Positions 1 through 6,584 of a stretch of DNA of 9,399 nucleotides are shown here, in pieces. Both the position numbers and the translations under genes were made by a program. Numbering within the stretch: position 1 is the first letter of the stretch; the number at the start of each line of letters is the position of its first letter. Origin of the DNA: Paracoccaceae bacterium (GTDB lineage Bacteria > Pseudomonadota > Alphaproteobacteria > Rhodobacterales > Rhodobacteraceae); the NCBI GenBank assembly GCA_002746395.1, contig NVXA01000008.1:80321-89719 (forward strand), in the 5' to 3' direction. The notes under the pieces were generated by a model. The model did not search any database. It had not been told where the DNA came from and saw only the letters and a program-made list of their open reading frames with translations.

Positions 1-296
1 AAATGCGAATGATCGTCTACGCGTGTGTCGAAATATGAACGATGCCCATCTACACTTACTTCGCGCATCAACCCTGCCTCACAAAACGCGCCCAGCGTGT
101 TGTAGACGGTGGCGAGGGATACTTTAGCCTCGGTGTCGTGGGTCAAATCGAACAAGGATTCCGCCGTGACATGCCGGTCTTGACCGTCACCCACCAGTAA
201 TTCCGCCAAGGAAAGGCGCTGGCGTGTCGGGCGCAAACCTCCGCTGGAAAGCCAGACAGATGCGCGGTGTTGCGGGGATTGAATTTCGATGTTCAT
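1..296 (-). CDS. irr: Irr, Fur-family iron/heme-responsive transcriptional regulator (3' end missing at window edge)
   Basis: Irr is the alphaproteobacterial Fur-family regulator that controls heme and iron genes in response to heme status. Only the first 98 codons are in the window; the gene runs off the left edge. Visible are the N-terminal winged helix (LRPTRQRL at residues 21-28), the recognition-helix stretch LATVYNTL (61-68), the Irr-typical linker AGLMREVSVDGHRSYFD (74-90), and an HSH triplet (96-98) corresponding to the HxH heme-binding motif of Irr proteins. There is no cysteine before residue 72, so the N-terminal Cys-Pro heme regulatory motif of Bradyrhizobium Irr is absent. The ATG at 296-294 is preceded by an AGGAAA ribosome site (304-309 read on the minus strand). 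It is divergent from fabA, an arrangement I recall from related alphaproteobacteria. The family call is firm; whether iron or heme is the effector here is inferred from the family. Confidence 0.93.
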   Translation of the reverse strand, partial: MNIEIQSPQHRASVWLSSGGLRPTRQRLSLAELLVGDGQDRHVTAESLFDLTHDTEAKVSLATVYNTLGAFCEAGLMREVSVDGHRSYFDTRVDDHSH

Positions 297-309
297 CGCA
301 TGATTTCCT

Positions 310-323
310 ATGATTTGTATCAA
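310..323. promoter_or_regulatory. FNR/FixK-like palindrome in the irr-fabA divergent intergenic region
   Basis: The 14 bases ATGATTTGTATCAA match nine of ten fixed positions of the CRP/FNR-type consensus TTGAT-N4-ATCAA; only the first base differs. The inner TGAT-N4-ATCA dyad (311-322) is perfect. The site lies 13 bp upstream of the irr start codon, directly beside the irr ribosome site, and about 112 bp upstream of fabA. It could repress irr or activate fabA, but no convincing -35/-10 pair was found to place it. The match is read directly; binding by an FnrL/FixK/Dnr protein is inference. Confidence 0.35.
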
Positions 324-420
324 TATACGCCAAAACAGCAGTGAATGACCAGACCCGCGCCAGCGCTATTGCGCCACCTCCCACCGCAGTGGTAAGAATG
401 CACAAATAAACCGAATTTCA

Positions 421-424
421 GGAG
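421..424 (+). promoter_or_regulatory. Ribosome binding site of fabA
   Basis: GGAG, preceded by CA, lies 11 bases before the fabA ATG. The spacing is slightly long, but it is the only purine-rich block near this start and supports initiation at 436. Confidence 0.6.
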
Positions 425-435
425 CATCCTTTAAC

Positions 436-945
436 ATGACCGAATACCCCACAAGCTTTGATCGTGAAGACCTTTTGAAATGTGCGCGCGGCGAACTTTT
501 CGGGCCGGGTAACGCACAGTTGCCGATGCCACCGATGTTAATGATGGACCGTATCACCGAGGTTTCCAGTGATGGTGGCGAGTTCGGCAAGGGCCACATT
601 GTGGCGGAATTCGATATCAACCCTGACCTGTGGTTTTTTGAATGCCATTTCCCCGGTAACCCGATTATGCCCGGCTGCCTTGGTCTCGATGGTCTTTGGC
701 AGTTAACAGGCTTCAACCTTGGTTGGCGTGGCTGGCAAGGGCGCGGATATGCGCTGGGCGTGGGTGAGGTTAAGCTAACCGGCATGGTGCGCCCTGAACG
801 CAAAATGCTGACCTATTACGTTGATTTCACGAAAGCCATCCAGACACGGCGCTTGACCATGGGCGTTGCCAACGGTCGGGTCGAGGCTGACGGTGAAGTG
901 ATCTATCTGGTCAAAGACATGAAAGTCGCGTTATCTGCCGAGTAA
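436..945 (+). CDS. fabA: 3-hydroxydecanoyl-ACP dehydratase/isomerase FabA
   Basis: FabA dehydrates 3-hydroxydecanoyl-ACP and isomerises trans-2-decenoyl-ACP to cis-3-decenoyl-ACP, the committed cytoplasmic step of anaerobic unsaturated fatty acid synthesis. The 169-residue protein has the normal family length. The hot-dog-fold catalytic signature is intact: [20 protein letters not shown] at residues 71-90 holds the catalytic His71 and Asp85 (His70 and Asp84 in E. coli). The MLMMDRI segment (34-40) and the C-terminal LVKDMKVAL are also typical. The [10 protein letters not shown] segment separates FabA from FabZ, which lacks isomerase activity. fabB follows after 33 bp and fabI overlaps fabB, so the three are very likely one transcript. 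The ATG at 436 has a GGAG ribosome site. Confidence 0.97.
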   Translation: MTEYPTSFDREDLLKCARGELFGPGNAQLPMPPMLMMDRITEVSSDGGEFGKGHIVAEFDINPDLWFFECHFPGNPIMPGCLGLDGLWQLTGFNLGWRGWQGRGYALGVGEVKLTGMVRPERKMLTYYVDFTKAIQTRRLTMGVANGRVEADGEVIYLVKDMKVALSAE

Positions 946-978
946 TCTGCGAAATTATCTGAATTAAAGGAATACATT

Positions 979-2205
979 ATGCGTCGCGTAGTTATCACCG
1001 GTCTCGGGATTGTCTCAAGTATTGGCAATAATGCTGAAGAAGTTCTTGCCTCCTTGAAAGCGCAGAAGTCTGGCATCAGTTTTGCCCCGACATATGCGGA
1101 ACACGGGTTCCGTTCCCAAATCCACGGTATGCCAACGGTTGATCTGAAGGAAAATATCGACAAGCGCGTTTGGCGTTTCATGGGCGACGGGGCTGGCTAT
1201 GCCTATTTGTCGATGGAGCAGGCGATTGCAGATGCAGGGCTTGAGGAAAGCGACGTTTCGAACGAGCGCACCGGGTTGGTTGTTGGTTCCGGCGGGCCAT
1301 CCACCAAGCACCTTTATGACGCGCACAAGATCGTAATCGAAAAAGGCGCACCCAAGCGGATGGGGCCATTTATGGTTACACGCGGGATGTCCTCGACCAC
1401 GTCAGCCTGTCTGGCAACGCCGTTCAAGATCAAGGGCGTTAATTATTCGATAACCTCCGCTTGTTCCACTTCGGCGCATTGTATTGGCAACGGTGTTGAG
1501 CAGATTCAGTTCGGCAAGCAAGACATCGTTTTTGCGGGCGGTGGCGAGGAACTGGATTGGACATTGTCCTGTCTGTTCGATGCGATGGGCGCGATGTCAT
1601 CTAAATATAACGACACGCCAGAATTGGCCGCACGAGCGTTTGACGCAACGCGCGATGGATTCGTGATTGCTGGCGGCGGCGGCATGGTTGTTCTGGAAGA
1701 ACTGGAACACGCCAAAGCACGCGGTGCGAAGATTTACGCTGAAGTTACGGGGTACGGTGCCACGTCTGACGGTTACGATATGGTTGCCCCTTCGGGCGAG
1801 GGCGGCGAGCGTTCCATGAAGTTGGCGATGTCTACGCTGGGCGATCGCAAGGTCGATTACATCAACGCACATGGCACTTCGACGCCAGTTGGCGATGTGA
1901 AAGAAGTCGAAGCCGTTCGCCGAATCTTTGGCGAGGGTTCCACACCGTTGATTTCCTCGACCAAGTCGCTGACAGGCCACAGTCTTGGCGCGACGGGCGT
2001 TCAGGAAGCGATCTATTGCCTGATGATGTTGCAGAACGATTTCATTGTTGGCTCGGCGAATGTAAAAGAACTTGATCCACAGTTGAGTGCGAATGAAATC
2101 GCGACAGCCAATATCGAAAATGCAGGTCTGGATACGGTGATTTCCAACAGCTTTGGTTTCGGTGGCACAAACGCGACCCTAGCGATGAGCAAATATCATG
2201 GCTGA
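979..2205 (+). CDS. fabB: 3-oxoacyl-ACP synthase I (beta-ketoacyl-ACP synthase) FabB
   Basis: FabB condenses malonyl-ACP with acyl-ACP and elongates the cis-3-decenoyl-ACP made by FabA, committing it to unsaturated fatty acids. The 408-residue thiolase-fold protein carries the full KAS triad: Cys162 in [11 protein letters not shown] (160-170), His298 in [12 protein letters not shown] (296-307), and His334 in [12 protein letters not shown], with the conserved Lys329 nearby. A glycine-rich [10 protein letters not shown] block lies near the C terminus. The [13 protein letters not shown] sequence and the fabA neighbour favour FabB over FabF. The start has a strong AAAGGAA ribosome site (966-972), 6 bases before the ATG. 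The stop overlaps the fabI start by 8 bp. No key residue is missing. Confidence 0.97.
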   Translation: MRRVVITGLGIVSSIGNNAEEVLASLKAQKSGISFAPTYAEHGFRSQIHGMPTVDLKENIDKRVWRFMGDGAGYAYLSMEQAIADAGLEESDVSNERTGLVVGSGGPSTKHLYDAHKIVIEKGAPKRMGPFMVTRGMSSTTSACLATPFKIKGVNYSITSACSTSAHCIGNGVEQIQFGKQDIVFAGGGEELDWTLSCLFDAMGAMSSKYNDTPELAARAFDATRDGFVIAGGGGMVVLEELEHAKARGAKIYAEVTGYGATSDGYDMVAPSGEGGERSMKLAMSTLGDRKVDYINAHGTSTPVGDVKEVEAVRRIFGEGSTPLISSTKSLTGHSLGATGVQEAIYCLMMLQNDFIVGSANVKELDPQLSANEIATANIENAGLDTVISNSFGFGGTNATLAMSKYHG

Positions 2206-2986
2206 TCTGATGAAGGGCAAACGCGGGCTTATCATGGGCGTCGCGAACGAACGTTCAATCGCTTGGGCAATTGCCAAGGTTTTGGCGGCCGAGGGCGCAG
2301 AGCTGGCGTTTACCTATCAAGGCGAGGGTTTCGGTAAACGTCTACGCCCCTTGGCTGAAAGCGTTGGTTCATCGCTGGTTATTCCGGCGGATGTGCAGGA
2401 TGAGGCATCATTGGATGCGACTTTCAAAACCTTGAAGGACGAATGGGGAACCATAGATTTTCTGGTCCACGCCATCGCATATTCTGACAAGGAAGAACTG
2501 GCGGGGCGGTTCATTGATACCAGCCGTAAGAACTTCCTGAACTCGTTGGATATTTCGTGTTTCAGCTTTGTGGATGTGGCCAAACGGGCGGCGGCGTTGA
2601 TGCCGGACGGTGGCTCGATGATAACGCTGACCTATATGGGCAGTAACCGTGTGCAGCCGAATTATAATGTTATGGGCGTGGCGAAAGCGGCGCTTGAAAG
2701 CTCGGTTCGGTATTTGGCGAACGATCTTGGGCCTGACAATATCCGCGTGAATGCAGTTAGCCCCGGTCCTATGAAAACGCTGGCGGGTGCTGCTATTGGC
2801 GGGGCGCGCAAGGTTTATCGTACGATTGGAGAAAACGCACCGCTGCGGTCCAATGCGACGCCGGATTCGGTGGGCGGAGCAGCGGCATTTCTGTTGTCGG
2901 ACTATGGCGCATATACCACCGGCGAGATCATTCGCGTCGATGGCGGGTATCATGTCATGGGCATGATGCAGTCGGAAAATCTTTAG
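2198..2986 (+). CDS. fabI: NADH-dependent enoyl-ACP reductase FabI
   Basis: FabI reduces trans-2-enoyl-ACP to acyl-ACP, the last step of each elongation cycle. The 262-residue short-chain dehydrogenase-like protein shows the FabI-specific nucleotide motif G14-x5-S20-x-A22, and the active site Tyr156-x6-Lys163 (YNVMGVAK) with Tyr146 upstream. It ends in a DGGYHVMGM segment typical of FabI. Start 2198 overlaps the last 8 bp of fabB and has no strong ribosome site of its own, suggesting translational coupling; the second Met, at residue 5, is a less likely alternative. Compared with E. coli FabI, two positions known from inhibitor-resistance mutants differ: Gly93 is Ala94 here, and Phe203 is Ala203. 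Met159 is kept. These substitutions may be clade-typical; any effect on triclosan sensitivity is inference. Confidence 0.96.
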   Translation: MADLMKGKRGLIMGVANERSIAWAIAKVLAAEGAELAFTYQGEGFGKRLRPLAESVGSSLVIPADVQDEASLDATFKTLKDEWGTIDFLVHAIAYSDKEELAGRFIDTSRKNFLNSLDISCFSFVDVAKRAAALMPDGGSMITLTYMGSNRVQPNYNVMGVAKAALESSVRYLANDLGPDNIRVNAVSPGPMKTLAGAAIGGARKVYRTIGENAPLRSNATPDSVGGAAAFLLSDYGAYTTGEIIRVDGGYHVMGMMQSENL

Positions 2987-3036
2987 CGCGAAATAGCGTT
3001 TAACAATGGTTCCTCTTGTGCCAATGTGGCGGCAAC

Positions 3037-3042
3037 GGAGGA
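3037..3042 (+). promoter_or_regulatory. Ribosome binding site deciding the start of the haloacid dehalogenase gene
   Basis: A near-perfect GGAGGA lies 8 bases before the ATG at 3051. An in-frame ATG at 3006 has no such site, and it would add 15 residues (MVPLVPMWRQRRNEP) that do not fit the family's N terminus. The start at 3051 is therefore chosen. Confidence 0.85.
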
Positions 3043-3050
3043 ACGAACCC

Positions 3051-3740
3051 ATGCCTATCACAACCTGTGTATTTGATGCCTACGGGACATTATTTGACGT
3101 AGCTGCGGCTGCGCGAATTGCCGCCGCTGAACCGGGCCGCGAGGCGTTTGCCGAAAAATGGCCGCAGATCGCGCAAGATTGGCGGCTTAAGCAGTTGCAA
3201 TATACATGGCTGCGGGCAGTTGCCGATGCACATACGGATTTTTGGGAAGTCACGCAAAACGGGCTGGATTACGCGTTGGAGGCGGCGGGATTGCGGGACG
3301 ACGAGCTGCGCGAACGCCTTCTGGCACTGTACTGGGAGCTGTCGGCTTATCCCGAAGTGCCAGCGATGTTGAAAGCCTTGAAAGATGCAGGGATGCAGAC
3401 GGCGATTTTGTCAAACGGCTCCCCTGAAATGCTTAAGGGTGCGGTTTCTAGTGCTGGCATTACAGACTTGCTGGATGATGTTTTAAGCGTGCAGGACGTT
3501 GGCGTTTTTAAGCCGCATCGCTTTGTTTACGACATGGTGTGTGATCGGTTTGGGTGTGAGAAATCCGAAGTTCTATTTGTATCTTCTAATGGTTGGGACG
3601 CAGCGAATGCCGCCGGTTACGGGTTCTATACCGCATGGGTGAACCGCGCAGGCGAACCGATGGATCGTTTGCCGTGGACGCCACAAGAAGTGTTGTCGGA
3701 CTTAATCGGAATACCGGAACTGGCGAAGGCGAGATCATGA
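3051..3740 (+). CDS. L-2-haloacid dehalogenase, HAD superfamily type II
   Basis: This family hydrolyses L-2-haloalkanoic acids to D-2-hydroxy acids in the cytoplasm through an aspartyl-ester intermediate. The 229-residue protein has the usual length. It carries each catalytic residue of the Pseudomonas L-DEX/DehIV enzymes as I recall them: nucleophile Asp9 and Thr13 in VFDAYGTLFD, Arg45 in WRLKQLQYTWLR, Ser121-Asn122 in ILSNGSP, Lys154 in FKPH, Tyr160, and Ser178, Asn180 and Asp183 in FVSSNGWDAANA. From Ser121 onward the positions are a constant three residues from L-DEX. This supports a true dehalogenase rather than a generic HAD phosphatase. The physiological substrate is unknown; natural halogenated acids are plausible. 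It begins 64 bp after fabI and overlaps the next gene by 4 bp (ATGA). Confidence 0.88.
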   Translation: MPITTCVFDAYGTLFDVAAAARIAAAEPGREAFAEKWPQIAQDWRLKQLQYTWLRAVADAHTDFWEVTQNGLDYALEAAGLRDDELRERLLALYWELSAYPEVPAMLKALKDAGMQTAILSNGSPEMLKGAVSSAGITDLLDDVLSVQDVGVFKPHRFVYDMVCDRFGCEKSEVLFVSSNGWDAANAAGYGFYTAWVNRAGEPMDRLPWTPQEVLSDLIGIPELAKARS

Positions 3741-4561
3741 AATTCACCACCAGTGACGGCTTGCAACTGGCCTATGAAGACGCGGGTGAAGGGACAGTGT
3801 TGCTGTGCTTGCCCGGATTAACGCGAAATGCGCGGGATTTCGATGATCTGGCAGGGGCGATCAAGGGCGTGCGACTAGTGCGCCTGACCTATCGCGGGCG
3901 CGGGGAGTCGGATTACGATCCGGTTTATGCGAATTACAACGTCCCGCAGGAAGCGAAGGATGCGTTGGAACTGCTCGACCATTTGGGAATTGAAAAGGCT
4001 ATATTCGTGGGAACGTCACGTGGCGGAATTATCGCGATGCTGTCGGCTGCGATGGCGAAAAACCGTATGTCCGGTGTGCTGCTGAATGACATTGGCCCTG
4101 AAATTAATACAGATGGCCTAAGCCGGATAATGGATTATCTTGGCGTCCAACCCAAGGCGAAAACCTTCGAGGAAGCCGCCGCTGGCTTGCGCGCAAATAT
4201 GGGCGCGGAGTTTCCAAAACTGACGGATGTGGATTGGCTGGAACAGGCTAAGCGCTGGATGGAAATGGGGCCGAATGGCTTACGCCTAAACTATGACCCC
4301 AAACTGCGTGATGCGGTGATTGAACAGGCGGCGAAGGAGCAGCCGGATTTGTGGCCATTATTTGATGCAATGGAAGGATTGCCCTTGGCACTGATACGCG
4401 GTGCGAATTCGGACTTGTTAAGCGAGGACAGCGTGGCTGAAATGCAGCGGCGGCGGCCAGATATGATTTATGCGAACGTGCCGGACAAAGGGCATGTACC
4501 GTTTTTGAACGAACCCGAAGCAGTTGCGGCAATTGAAAAACTGATCGGGCAGGTCCGATGA
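3737..4561 (+). CDS. Alpha/beta-hydrolase fold protein of unknown substrate
   Basis: A 274-residue cytoplasmic alpha/beta hydrolase without a signal peptide. The nucleophile elbow GTSRGG (92-97) gives Ser94. His253 in DKGHVPFLNEP is the likely catalytic base, and Asp226 in RGANSDLL the likely acid. An oxyanion-hole loop is seen at CLPGLTRNARDF (24-35), and a TYRGRGESD segment (51-59) is typical of esterase/lactonase-like members. An Asp nucleophile, as in haloalkane dehalogenases, is excluded by Ser94. The residues between about 120 and 210 would form the cap. The ATG overlaps the dehalogenase stop (ATGA at 3737-3740), and its own stop overlaps the next start. A longer in-frame reading beginning at 3593 lies inside the dehalogenase gene and is rejected. 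The substrate cannot be told; an ester, lactone or C-C bond hydrolase are all possible. Confidence 0.88.
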   Translation: MKFTTSDGLQLAYEDAGEGTVLLCLPGLTRNARDFDDLAGAIKGVRLVRLTYRGRGESDYDPVYANYNVPQEAKDALELLDHLGIEKAIFVGTSRGGIIAMLSAAMAKNRMSGVLLNDIGPEINTDGLSRIMDYLGVQPKAKTFEEAAAGLRANMGAEFPKLTDVDWLEQAKRWMEMGPNGLRLNYDPKLRDAVIEQAAKEQPDLWPLFDAMEGLPLALIRGANSDLLSEDSVAEMQRRRPDMIYANVPDKGHVPFLNEPEAVAAIEKLIGQVR

Positions 4562-5520
4562 ATATTGAAATGATCAAAGCGGCGGCTCAAAGGTTGGCGC
4601 CTGTGGTAAGGCGAACACCGATGCTCAGCTCTCCGTTTCTGGACGAGATGGCAGGCCGCCGCGTGTTGGTTAAGGCTGAAAACTTGCAGCATACCGGAAG
4701 CTTCAAGTTCCGTGGTGGTTGGTCGGCGTTATCTGGCATGCCAGAGGCACAACGGGTCAACGGCGTGATTGCCTATTCTTCGGGAAACCACGCGCAAGGG
4801 GTGGCGATGGCGGCGGCGAAATTCGGGGTGCCTGTGGTGATCTTGATGCCCGCAGACTCGCCAACTTTGAAGATCGCTAACACAAAGGCGTTGGGTGCGG
4901 AGGTGGTGACATACGATCGCTTGCGCGATTCACGTGAAGAAATCGGGGCGCGATTGGCCAGTGAACGCGGGCTGACGTTGGTTAAACCCTACGACGACCC
5001 GTTGGTCGTTGCCGGGCAAGGCACAGCCGGGTTGGAAATTGTCGAACAGGCAATGGCCGAGCGTGTTGGGAAAGCCGATGTTCTGATCCCTTGTGGCGGG
5101 GGCGGGTTGACGTCCGGTATCTCGATTACGTTGGAAGGCACGAACTTGCGGGCGCGGACTTGTGAACCGGAAGGGTTTGACGATGCGGCTCGCTCGTTAG
5201 CATCCGGTAAGCACGAGGTGAATGCGACGCAAGGTGGGTCAATTTGCGATGCGATTGTGACCAACTCTCCGGGGGAAATTACGTTTCCGATCATGCTGAA
5301 GAACTGCGGTTCGGGGTTGGTGGTTATGGACAACGAAGCCATGCGCGCAGTGGCGTTGGCGTATCAGCGGTTGAAAATTGTATTGGAGCCGGGCGGCGCA
5401 GTGGCGCTGGCGGCGGCGTTGTTCCATGCTGATGAAATCGAAGGCGATGCCGTGATTGTGGTGGCGACCGGCGGCAATGTAGATACAGATGTGTTTATGC
5501 GATGTTTGGAAACCTTATGA
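4558..5520 (+). CDS. PLP-dependent serine/threonine dehydratase-like enzyme (threonine ammonia-lyase / hydroxyaspartate dehydratase / serine racemase group)
   Basis: A 320-residue fold-type II PLP enzyme that would deaminate hydroxy-amino acids to 2-oxo acids and ammonia. Lys50 in GSFKFRGG is the PLP Schiff-base lysine. SSGNHAQG (74-81) binds the substrate carboxylate and includes Ser75, which corresponds to the re-face serine of serine racemases. GGGGL (180-184) cradles the PLP phosphate. EPEGFDD (203-209) matches the divalent-metal loop EPLNADD of eukaryotic serine racemase, with Glu203 and Asp209 kept. The C-terminal ACT-like regulatory domain of biosynthetic IlvA is absent, so it is not an isoleucine-pathway, feedback-regulated enzyme. 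Threonine, serine and threo-3-hydroxyaspartate are all possible substrates, and racemase activity cannot be excluded. It overlaps both neighbours by 4 bp, and its downstream partner is a D-amino-acid dehydrogenase-like flavoprotein. Confidence 0.88.
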   Translation: MNIEMIKAAAQRLAPVVRRTPMLSSPFLDEMAGRRVLVKAENLQHTGSFKFRGGWSALSGMPEAQRVNGVIAYSSGNHAQGVAMAAAKFGVPVVILMPADSPTLKIANTKALGAEVVTYDRLRDSREEIGARLASERGLTLVKPYDDPLVVAGQGTAGLEIVEQAMAERVGKADVLIPCGGGGLTSGISITLEGTNLRARTCEPEGFDDAARSLASGKHEVNATQGGSICDAIVTNSPGEITFPIMLKNCGSGLVVMDNEAMRAVALAYQRLKIVLEPGGAVALAAALFHADEIEGDAVIVVATGGNVDTDVFMRCLETL

Positions 5521-6584
5521 CGGATATTATAATAATTGGCGGTGGAATCGCTGGTGGAAGCCTTGCCGCTGCGGTTTCGGTCGAGGCCGATGTGGTGCTG
5601 CTAGAGGCCGAAGACGTATTTGGCTATCATGCCACGGGTCGTTCGGCGGCGATGTACGAACCGAACTACGGCAATGCGGTTATTAATGCCCTGACTCGTG
5701 CAAGCCTTCCCGCGTTTGAAGCGGCAGATGTGCTTTCACCCCGTGGGGTGTTGTATTTGGCGGACGAGAGCGAACGGCATCTTATGGACGCGATGGCGGA
5801 CGCCGATTTCAACGAACGGATTTCGCTGGAGGAGGCGCTCGCCCTCGTTTCGATTCTGAATTTGGCGCATATCAAAGACGCGGTGTTGACTACGTCTGCT
5901 TATGATCTGGACGTGGACAAGCTGTTCCAAAGCCGTCTGAAAATGGCACGGAAAAATGGCGCGCAACTGCATACTAAGGCAGGTGTGACGGGCATTCATT
6001 TTGACGGACAGTGGCATGTGCAAACGGCGGTTGGGGAGTTTTCGGCCCCCATCCTTGTCAACGCGGCTGGCGCATGGGCGGATAAAATCGCAGGGCTCGC
6101 AGGTGTTAACCCGCTGGGGATTCAACCCTTCCGGCGCTCCGTTGCACGACTGCCTGCGCCGGGTGGTTTGGATATTTCAAATTGGCCGATGCTACTGTCC
6201 GCGACCGAAACTTGGTACGCCAAGCCGGACGCCGGAAAATGGTTGGTTTCCTCAGCCGAGGAAGACGCCGTTGACCCGATGGATGCTTGGGCAGACGATA
6301 TGGTGCTGGCCGAAGGTCTGGCGCGGTATCAGGAATTTGTCACCGAAGAGGTCACGCGCGTTGAGGGTAACTGGGCCGGATTGCGCAGTTTTGCACCGGA
6401 CCGCACGCCGGTTGTCGGCTTTGATAGCGCTGCGAAAGGGTTCTTCTGGTTGGCGGGGCAAGGGGGCTACGGGGTGCAAACCTCGCCCGCTTTATCGACG
6501 TTGGCGGCGGATCTGATCATGGGTCGCACACCGGATTTTGACGCAAATATTATAGCCGGCCTATCGCCTGCGCGGGATATGTGA
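5517..6584 (+). CDS. FAD-dependent D-amino-acid dehydrogenase (DAO family, DauA-like)
   Basis: A 355-residue flavoprotein of the DAO fold, expected to oxidise an amino acid to its imino acid. The FAD dinucleotide motif GGGIAG is at residues 8-13, with Glu30 ending the second strand. GYHATGRSAA (36-45), LVNAAGAWADKIAGLAGV (180-197), WAGLRSF (286-292) and GFFWLAGQGGYGVQTS (308-323) match Pseudomonas D-arginine dehydrogenase DauA closely as I recall it. Counterparts of DauA Tyr53 (Tyr51), Arg222 (Arg207), Tyr249 (Tyr234) and Arg305 (Arg290) are present. DauA His48 is Met46 here, and Glu87, which holds the arginine side chain, is Val78, so the substrate is probably not D-arginine. The ATGA overlap at 5517 decides the start; the in-frame ATG at 5502 would lie further inside the dehydratase gene. 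There is no transmembrane helix. An L-2-hydroxyacid or imino-acid substrate remains possible. Confidence 0.85.
   Translation: MTDIIIIGGGIAGGSLAAAVSVEADVVLLEAEDVFGYHATGRSAAMYEPNYGNAVINALTRASLPAFEAADVLSPRGVLYLADESERHLMDAMADADFNERISLEEALALVSILNLAHIKDAVLTTSAYDLDVDKLFQSRLKMARKNGAQLHTKAGVTGIHFDGQWHVQTAVGEFSAPILVNAAGAWADKIAGLAGVNPLGIQPFRRSVARLPAPGGLDISNWPMLLSATETWYAKPDAGKWLVSSAEEDAVDPMDAWADDMVLAEGLARYQEFVTEEVTRVEGNWAGLRSFAPDRTPVVGFDSAAKGFFWLAGQGGYGVQTSPALSTLAADLIMGRTPDFDANIIAGLSPARDM

Noticed and set aside
369..398. Possible fabA promoter with TTGCGC (369-374) and TAAGAA (393-398)
   Set aside because: The -10 box matches only about half of the consensus and the spacing is 18, so it is too weak to list as a promoter.
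366..803. A 145-residue minus-strand open reading frame opposite fabA
   Set aside because: It lies antisense to the highly conserved fabA, is rich in Pro, Arg and Ser as expected for shadow frames of GC-rich genes, and has no recognisable domain.
2987..3050. Possible terminator or promoter between fabI and the dehalogenase gene
   Set aside because: The AGCGCGAAATAGCG stretch after fabI is a direct rather than inverted repeat and has no T tract. No clear -35/-10 pair is visible. Whether the two gene groups are separate transcripts stays open.
2408..3061. A 217-residue minus-strand open reading frame opposite fabI
   Set aside because: It is antisense to fabI, with a composition typical of a shadow frame (many His, Arg and Ile) and no motif.
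3593..4561. A 322-residue reading of the alpha/beta hydrolase with an N-terminal extension
   Set aside because: The extra 48 residues lie inside the dehalogenase gene in another frame and do not resemble a hydrolase N terminus. The ATGA start at 3737 gives a family-typical beginning (MKFTTSDGLQLAYED).
4558..5520. Member of a beta-hydroxyaspartate cycle (bhcB) cluster
   Set aside because: The protein could be a hydroxyaspartate dehydratase, but none of the partner genes (aminotransferase, aldolase, imine reductase) is in the window, so a bhc assignment is not supported.
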